Below, piece after piece: positions 56,973-64,000 of a stretch of 64,000 nucleotides of DNA. Origin of the DNA: Metellina segmentata (taxonomy: Eukaryota > Arthropoda > Arachnida > Araneae > Tetragnathidae); contig OX375878.1 of the NCBI GenBank assembly GCA_947359465.1, positions 93,773,377 through 93,837,376 on the forward strand, given 5' to 3'. A program made the position numbers and the translations under genes. Each line of letters starts with the position of its first letter. Within the stretch, counting starts at the first letter, position 1. A model generated the notes under the pieces. It was not told the DNA's origin. It worked only from the letters and a program-made list of their open reading frames with translations, and made no database searches.

Positions 56973-57977
56973 ACGATTGGATGAAATAACATGAAGCTAC
57001 GAGCACGTGCTCAGTCTGATTAGTGATGGGGAAAATGACTATACACTAAAAAACAGGGAACAAAATTCAGAAGAAATTCAAAAGCTCTTGAAAAAGTCAG
57101 AATATTACGATACCCTTTATCCGTAAAACACCTCCTTCTAGAATGTCCTGGGTTAAAATCACTTAAGGACCAAATGAGACTTCCTGATAATTTAAATGAT
57201 ATTTTAAAATGAAATAATAAAAATATTAATAATTTATTTGAATACTTAAGACTTTTAAATATTTATTTTAAAATATAGGTATACTATATCCTCGAATATT
57301 CGTTGTCCCAAAGATTTTCGAAATTCAAGTCCCTTCCTTGTTTTAAAAAAAAAATATTTTCAAAATACCTTGTTTTGTGATGGCAAGGCAATAAAAACAA
57401 GTGTGGGAAAATAGTCCCGTCGGTTCCCTTCCCACGCGCGGATGTATACAATATAGGTGACGCGCCGCATCACATTTTAACTAATCGGATGTTGAATGCA
57501 AGCCGAGGAAGCAAGAGCTTCGCGCTTTAACTAATTTAGCTATGTCGAACTCTATTGAATGATTTTATACGTCGATGTTTTTTCCTTTTTGTTTTAACTG
57601 TTTTATTTTATCTCATGTCCCCTTTAAATAATTAAGTATCCATGTCTTAACTTGCAGTTGTCTATTTGATCCCATACAAGTTACATTTAATTTAATTTTG
57701 AATTTTGTGTAGCTTTATTAAAAGGATATCACTACCGAGATATCGAGGTTTTATTATTATTATTATTATTATATTAATGTTAAATTAATAACATAATAAT
57801 TGTTATAATATGTTTTAATAACAACCTTAAGACTAGTTTTAATTAGTGCTAAAAGGCGTGAAACGACTTAAGCCGTTAAAATAAGCTTTCAACCTAAAAT
57901 TGAATTAATTTAAAAAAATAGCATTTACGATAATGCATAGATATTTAAAAATTTGAAACTTCAAATAAGTAACAAAG
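56973..57977. other. No gene recognised
   Basis: About 57410-57540 is less AT-rich (cccacgcgcggatgtatac, gtgacgcgccgcatcac). A (TTA)n run lies near 57752-57772. Nothing identifiable. Confidence 0.4.
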
Positions 57978-58230
57978 AGCTGGGGAGCGCAAAAGAGTCG
58001 GTGAGCTCAAAAGAGCGAATGCGGAACTGACTCTTCGTGAGCGGTAGCTCTCAAAAGAGTTAGTGAGCTGGTGAGCGCAAAAGTCAGTGAGCTGATGAGG
58101 GTAAAAGAGAAATTGCGGAAATGACTCTTCGAGAGCGGAAGCTCTCAGAAGAGTCAGTGAGCCACCACTCTTTTTCTAACGAATCAGCGCTTGCTCATTC
58201 CGTTAAGGGAGCTAGCTCTTTGAGTCAGCT
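57978..58230. repeat. Tandem repeat of about 100 bp, two units
   Basis: Both units have gcaaaagagtcggtgagct-like wording, then aatgcggaactgactcttcg and agcggtagctctcaaaagag. The motif GAGAGC/GCTCTC forms small inverted pairs, as seen near hAT ends, but no element boundaries were found. Confidence 0.7.
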
Positions 58231-58344
58231 CATGAGTGGATCGCCCATCTCTATCTATCGTTGTAAAAAAGGTCTACGGTTTCTCATCACTCAAATATCA
58301 ATGTCCGGTTTCGTATTAATGTGCATGATGGGTAAGACCAGTTG

Positions 58345-58418
58345 GGTAATTAAACTTTCATCGCACTGGAGCATCATAACGGGTATACTATCGAATTGAA
58401 TCACGATCAGATGAATAA
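58345..58418 (-). repeat. SINE fragment
   Basis: Contains ggtaattaaactttcatcgc, actggagcatcataacggg and gaatcacgatcagatga, with a deletion between. Confidence 0.7.
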
Positions 58419-58455
58419 TGTACACTTGAAACTAAAATTTTAATCCACTTTTCGC

Positions 58456-58700
58456 ACCCCGGCAAGAAAAGTGACACAACTCAAAATTGCACAATTTGAG
58501 AAACATCAACTTAAAGGATACTATAAAACGTATAATTGAAATAGTATAAGCTTCTTTTAAATTTTAGGTTGGCATTTATAGTGGTAACTTCTATTATATT
58601 CTATAGAATAGTATTGTAACACGCTGGGGCACCTCATGCATATTTTTCAATGACATAAAACCAAAATTTTTATTTTTTGACTAGTGTCACTTTTTGTTTT
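58456..58700. mobile_element. MITE with CCCGGCAAGAAAAGTGACAC ends, copy 2
   Basis: Left end accccggcaagaaaagtgac. The interior is the inverse of copy 1 (aaacatcaacttaaaggata, gtggtaacttctattatatt, ctggggcacctcatgc). The right end (tagtgtcactttttgttttg) has lost part of the repeat. Confidence 0.78.
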
Positions 58701-59391
58701 GTTACCTTTGTTAACAATGTATACATAGTGAATAGTTTAGATTTTCGAAACCTTCTGACTGATGTTTGCAGATGTCTTATAAACCCTATTTCCTGATATA
58801 AACGCAAACATTTCCCAAGGCATGCAATTGTAAGTACGTTTTATTAATACCTTTCCATGTCGCTACAGCATTCATACCATCGATTCCTTTCCGTACAAAA
58901 CTGAACACGCAACGCTATTATACATTTCTTTTCGAGCCGTGCCCTCCTCCTTTGTTTTCCCGAATCGTCATTGTTTCGACTCGCAATAGCAACTAATTGG
59001 ATCTCGAGGCAAAACCTTTGCGAATCCTACTGTGCACGGCTTCAAATATCCAAGTGACTCGAATAATAACGGCGAAGTCGAGTTTCGACATTGACCTTGC
59101 ACGGAATTTAACCTCCGGGATTTGTTTTAATCAACAAACATCGATGAATATATTACGCCCTTTTCATTTTTTTGCGAATATAACTCATTTTCAATTTATT
59201 GTTTCTCTATGATCCACGGGTTCCTTTGGAGTGACATGTAATCAGATTCCATTGTTCATTTCTGTGATATCGCAATTAATTCTATGCCGTATTAGTCGGA
59301 GTATAGCTATTGCACTGCTACAGTTTCACATGCATTTCACCAGTCATGCATTTTACTCTCAGATAGTTTCTTAATACAACATTATATATAA
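58701..59391. other. No gene recognised
   Basis: Nothing identifiable. Confidence 0.4.
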
Positions 59392-60609
59392 CTAGCCACT
59401 GCGTGGCTAGCCCGGCGTTGCCCGTGCCCGTGGTAACGCCGTGATGTAGGGTCTGGTGTAATATTTTCCGCAGATTTCAAATCCGTTGAAATTTTTCAAT
59501 ATATCTTTAGCTATTCCAATTTTACGAAAAAAAAAGCTTAACAATCCCAGTCAATGGGGTTTTTTATTTCTTACTCTCATTCGCGGAAATGGGACAGGAA
59601 ATGTTATCTGTTTTTTTTTTTTTTTTTTTAACGCGAACGGCACAAAATGCGATTTGTTTATTTTTGGAAAGGGAAAGTTACCGTGATGTCACAATCTCTT
59701 ACGAAAATATAAAAGATCTATTCAATTTAAAAATTATTTATTTAAAGAAAATCATACTTTTAGGTATTAATCTAAACTGAAGTTTTCCGCAGATTTCAAA
59801 TCCTATGAAATTTTTACTCTATCTTTAAAGGTCTAGGACAAGGGTGACCAACCTTTTTGGGAAGAGTGCCACTATCTGGGGTAAAATTAAAGCCCAGTGG
59901 GGTAAAAAGTTATGCGTCCCACTTCCAACTTTTCCAACGTACTAAAAAATATATAAAAATGAAAAAATATTATTTATAGGCAAATAGCACATTTTATCAT
60001 GTAATTCTGAGTAGTGTAGATTTAAAAATCATGTAATAAATTAAAACACAAGTACAAACTAAGATTTTGTTGTAAAAAACATTTTTAAAGGTTCAGTCAG
60101 TTAGGTTCTGTATAAAAAAATTAATAAAACTTGAACTTTTAATATTAATTTTAAAAAATATATCGTGCCACTGTTAAAACTCCGCCGTGCCACACTGTGG
60201 AACGCGTGCCGCGGGTTGACCATCCCTGGTCTAGAAGATAGAAAAAAGAACTGTCTTCAGTTAAAAAATTTATCGTCTGGCTGGAAATTTATTCGTCAGC
60301 GCAAAATCAAAGCGGAAATGGCAAAAATAATTTTCTCCGCGCGGATGGAAAAAACTTGGTTTGGTTCCAAACCCTGCCTGCAAGGTCACACGAGTAGAAA
60401 AAGTTCTCCGCGTTTGAAAAAGCGATGGAGAATAAAACTATTAAATTCATTTAAAAATCTTCTAGACTAAATTTTAAAATTCGCCGCGGCCCAAAAATTG
60501 CAAATAATTCGGACTACTAGTGTGCCAAATCTTATTGCTGTAAGTGCCATAGAATCGTCAGGATTTTGCGGCCCCAAACAGACAAACACTTCCTTTTTAT
60601 AAAAGTAGA
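59392..60609 (-). mobile_element. Helitron, non-autonomous, with a hAT MITE inside
   Basis: On the minus strand the 5' end is TCTACTTTTATAAAAAGGAA then gtgtttgtctg, close to the other Helitrons. The 3' end is ggcaacgccgggctagcc, a strong hairpin, ctagccac/gtggctag, and CTAG before a host T. The base at the 5' flank (60610) is not the expected one, so that end may be slightly off. The interior (ttccgcagatttcaaatccg) resembles the TIR element at 23794-24509. Open frames (60165-60470, 60467-60661) lie inside it. Confidence 0.72.
59831..60236. mobile_element. hAT-type MITE inside the Helitron
   Basis: Element 59839-60228 (390 bp). The left end caagggtgaccaacc and inverse right end cagggatggtcaacc are inverted repeats. 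The flanking 8 bp are GTCTAGGA (59831-59838) and GTCTAGAA (60229-60236). The start is of the same type as the terminus at 63984. Confidence 0.88.
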
Positions 60610-60884
60610 GACTTACTTCGATTGATTGCTCCCACTTTTGTGCAGGTCGCAATTTTACCAACTAACAAATCACTGTTTATGGTAGCACGAATTTCACAAT
60701 GTTGGACAATAAAATAACCTTCTCCCTCACTTAGAAATTGTAGTCCATGTTCCCAGAGACTGATTAGAAACCAAAACAGCCAAATCGATCCACATCACCA
60801 TTGTGACGACGTCAAAAAAGTTTTCCCATTTTTGGAGCTAAGTTATCTTTAGTGGAGCAAAGTATTAGGGTACATAAATGTTCT
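60610..60884. other. No gene recognised
   Basis: Nothing identifiable between the Helitron and the solo LTR. Confidence 0.4.
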
Positions 60885-61404
60885 AGACTGTACCATATGG
60901 TACTAGCCGACCCTTTTCCCTAACACGTGGACGCTGGAATGTTTCGGAATGTGAAAACAACTTTAGTCTTTGCACGTGCGGCTCCTCGGCGGTCCATTTG
61001 ATCCATACACAGCTGGAGTTTCCGTCGGTTCCCCAATCTCGGGTCTGGGATCAAGTTTTTGCGGTGGGGGACTCAAGTCGGCATGACAGACGGTTTTCGC
61101 ATCTGTGTGGGGGTGTTTCTGTTCTGGAGAGGACATCAACATCTCTAGAGGGCTCGGAATTCACCCCCCTCTCGTTGTCAGCGGCGGTTCTGCGAAGCGA
61201 ACGTGGATTTTTAGGAGGATTCGGACTCGAGATTCAACGAGAGACAGACGTCTCTGTTTTGCCAATTTTGTTACTTTGGCTTCAGGCAGGTTTCGGTTGT
61301 CGATGGCTGTGCCCATAATTATCTTGTAAATATTTAATTTATGTAAATAAATAGTTTAATTTCAAACCAGCTGTCCGTCAAATTCTTACATGACAGTACA
61401 AGAC
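60885..61404 (+). mobile_element. Solo LTR, about 512 bp
   Basis: 60889-61400 begins TGTACCATATGGTAC and ends CAGTACA, so TGTAC/GTACA form the terminal inverted repeat. AGAC flanks both sides (60885-60888, 61401-61404), a 4-bp duplication. It is GC-richer than its surroundings and has an AATAAA signal at about 61348 near its 3' end. There is no internal region, so it is what remains after LTR-LTR recombination. The family is not certain (BEL/Pao or Gypsy). The frames at 60998-61329 lie within it and are not genes. Confidence 0.75.
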
Positions 61405-61423
61405 ATATTCTGAAAGCTCATAT

Positions 61424-61500
61424 CAGTGGCTCTCAACCAGTGCTCCATGAACGTAGAGAAAGTGTTCCGCCAAAATTTGAAAATCAGTGAACAATTAAAA
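61424..61500 (+). mobile_element. hAT-like terminus, partner end not found
   Basis: cagtggctctcaaccagtgc and tccgccaaaatttgaaaa resemble the CAGTGGTTCTCAACC type of hAT end. No inverse end or 8-bp duplication could be found, so this is a fragment at best. Confidence 0.4.
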
Positions 61501-61834
61501 TAGTTAAGACGAAAAGACACCCGGATGGGACTGTGTCGGGACATGGCCGTTAGATTTAAGGTGTAGAATACTCAGTGAGGCCATGTGGTGAATGAGAGTG
61601 AAAGAAATTAGTACTAGACTATTTTAATTTCACGCATCAAACGTTCATCGTTCCGCACATTTATCACAATTGGTGTACTCGCCGTTTATGTTGAAGGTTG
61701 GGGCTCATTACCGGCCTCTATGAGTTGAATCATTTGATTACTAAACGTATATGTCCTCAGATATGATATTTGTGTCTAACTGAGCGGTGGAGGTACTTGG
61801 TGCACTCGTATCAGAATTGTTTCACCTTGAAGGT

Positions 61835-62051
61835 ACGACGTTTCATGGTAATGGTAATGGTAATTTTAGTTAACGTCGTACTAGAGCAACACAACGGGCT
61901 ATTGACGACGGTCCGGAATCAGACCCTTAAGGGAAAGATTCGAGGACAACACCTCGTAATTTTGAACCACGGTCAGATGACGAAGCAACACCTGAGCTGG
62001 CACCCCACTTTCCAAACTTCCACGCCAACCCAACATGAACGACGTTTCATG
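61835..62051 (-). repeat. SINE, headless type A of 191 bp with target duplication
   Basis: The insert 61848-62038 is flanked by a perfect 13-bp duplication, ACGACGTTTCATG (61835-61847, 62039-62051). It runs from the ggtaatggtaatggtaattt tail to ccaacccaacatga. It starts, in its own direction, at nearly the same base as the inner SINE at 23144-23333. Confidence 0.93.
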
Positions 62052-62074
62052 AACCTATACTTTCTAGAACGCCC

Positions 62075-62730
62075 TCCGAGCCAGTTGATATTCAACATCG
62101 GATGTTCGGATCTTCTTCTATTCCCCATCTCTTGATCTTTTTACCTGCTGACGTTTTATATAATTCTTCTGGTGTGTTTATTATGCATATATTTGGACAT
62201 ATTGAAATTTTTGTGATTTTCCACATTTCGAAGCATTATATCTAAACAAGTATAGAATATAAAGGTTTTATTTCTATTATTATTTATAAAGCGTAAAGAG
62301 ATAAAACATATGACCCTTCAAATGTCGTACTCGTACAAAGTAGGCCGGACTAGACTAAATTATGCGAGCATCACAGCGCGATGCCTCAACTTTGAGGCCC
62401 TCTTGCCGGGCTAGTTGACGCTAATCACTGAATGTTTGGATCTTATTGGATTTTAGAACTCTTGATCTTTCTTTTTGTTAACGTTTCTATAATTTTCTTG
62501 TGTTTATTATGCATATATTGGGACATTCTAAAGTTCATGAGAAATTTCCATACTTTGAAGTCCGATATCTAAACAAGTATTAAATATTTAAAGTTTTATT
62601 TCTATTATTATTTATAAAGCCCAAAGAGAGAGAGACACGAAACAAATGACACATTAAACGTCGTCCTGCTCATATAAAGGAGGCCGGAGCTAGACTAAAT
62701 TTATGTAAGCGGAAGTGCGCATTTTCGTGA
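62075..62730. repeat. Tandem duplication of about 330 bp, two diverged units
   Basis: Both units have cttgatcttt, gtttattatgcatatat, tggacat, atatctaaacaagtat, ttatttctattattatttat plus aaagc, and aggccggactagactaaatt-like sequence. The second unit has a short GA run. Confidence 0.85.
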
Positions 62731-62847
62731 GTCAACTTCGCACTGCGATTACATCAGTCGATAACGTCAGCGTAAGATCAAAGAGCATTTATAACATTCT
62801 TAGTTTAATGCTCTTTTGAACGCGATATCGTTAATTTATTTCATAAA

Positions 62848-62972
62848 CTAGGGGGCTCCGCTCCTGCTCGGTTACGCTCGCCAACCTCGGGGGATTGCAA
62901 CGCAATCCCAATTGGTTTGCTTCGCAAACCAGCACTCCTTCCACAGATCCCATTGGGTTTGCTTCGCTAACC
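62848..62972. repeat. Cluster of short perfect hairpins at a CTAG end
   Basis: After a host A the sequence starts ctagggggctccgctcct. It then holds gggattgcaacgcaatccc (62891-62909), ggtttgcttcgcaaacc (62914-62930) and ggtttgcttcgctaacc (62956-62972), each a stem with a 3-base loop; the third has one mismatch. A-CTAG could be the 3' end of a minus-strand Helitron whose other end lies beyond 63 kb. Confidence 0.6.
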
Positions 62973-63983
62973 AACATTCCTTTCACCGAGTGAATAATCT
63001 GGACAGCGAAACTATCTTAATAATTCGTTTGATCCTGATTTGACTTTCCGGTCACATGAAAAAAGCGAGCCTTTTTCTTCGTCAAATTAAAAAAAATCGT
63101 TTTTATGGTAATTGTTGCTACGATAAATTTGATATCTGGCAAACCCGACAGTCAAAAATGTAACCTTCATTTTCGTGAGGAGCATGCTCCGCTATCTAAA
63201 AAATACGAAATTTGTGTGACCAACTTTTGATTGCATCGAATTTATTTATGAACCAATTTAAAAATTAATTTTACCGTAAGAAACTGTTATGACATTCACA
63301 AATTAAGCGTGGTAACCGGATTTCGAAAGGTAAGACGTATACTACGTCAAAAGCAAGTCATATTGGTTTTAGTTTTATCCTCTTTACTTGTACTTATGTC
63401 GGCTTTCATCGATTTCTACAACGGATTTCTATAAAAAAACCAAATTTGCTTTCGCGTGTCGGCGGAGCCTAAATACAAACAGTTGAATGATAACGATCGA
63501 AGTGTAAGGACGTGTTTCTAGTTAAAAAGGTTACTGCAATTTTTTTTCTTCAAGGAAGTCCAACTTTTTAGACATATTATCAGTGTTATGAAATGTATAA
63601 ATCATACAAATTTGTGACACGAAAATATGATTCTGGCGCTGATAGTGCTTGTGTTAGTGCAAATACAAGCAATATCAATTATGATACTCACAATAGTGAG
63701 AACAAAATAAAAAATGGCAACAGACAATATTCCAATGATTATTTAGATTTCGAGTCCTCTTATATTGACGAAAATGAATGTCAAATTTGCCTTTGGGTGG
63801 TTTGTGGGGAAAACTTTGTAATAATGCAATGGTATCAGCAAAATTATAACGGCATTTTACGTCTAAACACGCCAATCTCCAGTCCAAAGACATGATTATT
63901 TTTAAAGATTTTTCAATATACATATTAATAAAGGAAACAATTTTTAAAAAAAATTGTTTCTCTGAGTTTTGATTTGTCTATAC
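62973..63983. other. No gene recognised
   Basis: A 100-residue plus-strand frame (63593-63895), MYKSYKFVTRKYDSGADS onward, is polar and Asn/Ser-rich with two close cysteines (ECQIC). I do not recognise it. It may belong to the element that starts at 62848. Confidence 0.35.
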
Positions 63984-64000
63984 CAGGGGTGGCCAACCTT
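63984..64000 (+). mobile_element. hAT-type terminus cut by the window end
   Basis: caggggtggccaacctt matches the start of the MITE at 59839. The rest lies outside the window. Confidence 0.65.

Noticed and set aside
60998..61329. Two overlapping frames of 106 and 74 residues
   Set aside because: Both lie inside the solo LTR and share no domain with known proteins that I recognise.

Overview
This window looks like intergenic nuclear DNA from an arthropod. It is AT-rich and repeat-dense, and I could not recognise any host protein-coding gene. The arthropod call rests on the transposon mix (Tc1/mariner, Helitron, hAT- and TTAA-type MITEs, tRNA-derived SINEs, one solo LTR); a spider or an insect would fit equally well, and the sequence alone does not let me choose. 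There are no operons, ribosome binding sites, CRISPR arrays or rRNA genes. The only long intact coding region is a mariner-family transposase at 7081-8157.

Layout. 1-293 is the end of a 29-bp tandem array, followed by tRNA-derived SINE copies and a small hAT MITE (2104-2374). 5539-8707 is a nested pair: a hAT-like foldback element with an 8-bp target duplication, split by an intact DD41D mariner (6832-8334). 9-11.7 kb holds SINEs, a TA microsatellite and a Tc1 deletion derivative. 11.93-14.4 kb is a 45-bp satellite that appears to have grown inside a TTAA-flanked MITE. 16.6-18.2 kb has minisatellites and another MITE of that family. 19.4-28.2 kb is SINE-dominated, with composite SINEs, a Helitron (22193-22639), a TIR element inside a SINE (23794-24509) and an A/B minisatellite (25.8-26.9 kb). 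28324-28951 is a pogo/Tigger remnant. 29-41 kb is mostly AT-rich with few identifiable repeats. 41.5-41.9 kb is a GC-rich island with good splice-donor matches, the best candidate for a host exon or promoter. 41.9-42.9 kb is a SINE trimer. 48.4-51.2 kb contains a TTAA MITE, a three-unit tandem repeat and a Helitron inserted in it with its empty site preserved next door. 52.1 kb has a second Tc1 derivative; 54.7-56.5 kb a dead DD34D mariner with a triplicated 5' end; 59.4-60.6 kb a Helitron carrying a hAT MITE; 60889-61400 a solo LTR; 62-63 kb a tandem duplication and a hairpin cluster. The window ends inside a new hAT terminus.

How the parts relate. About 40 SINE copies share one central domain, but carry at least three 5' heads (A, B, C) and two 3' tails, in mixed combinations. 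They also form dimers, trimers and tail-unit arrays. Several insertions have clean target duplications, so the order of events can be read: mariner into hAT foldback, TIR element into SINE, SINE into SINE, Helitron into tandem repeat, hAT MITE into Helitron. Most other open reading frames lie in repeats and are not genes.
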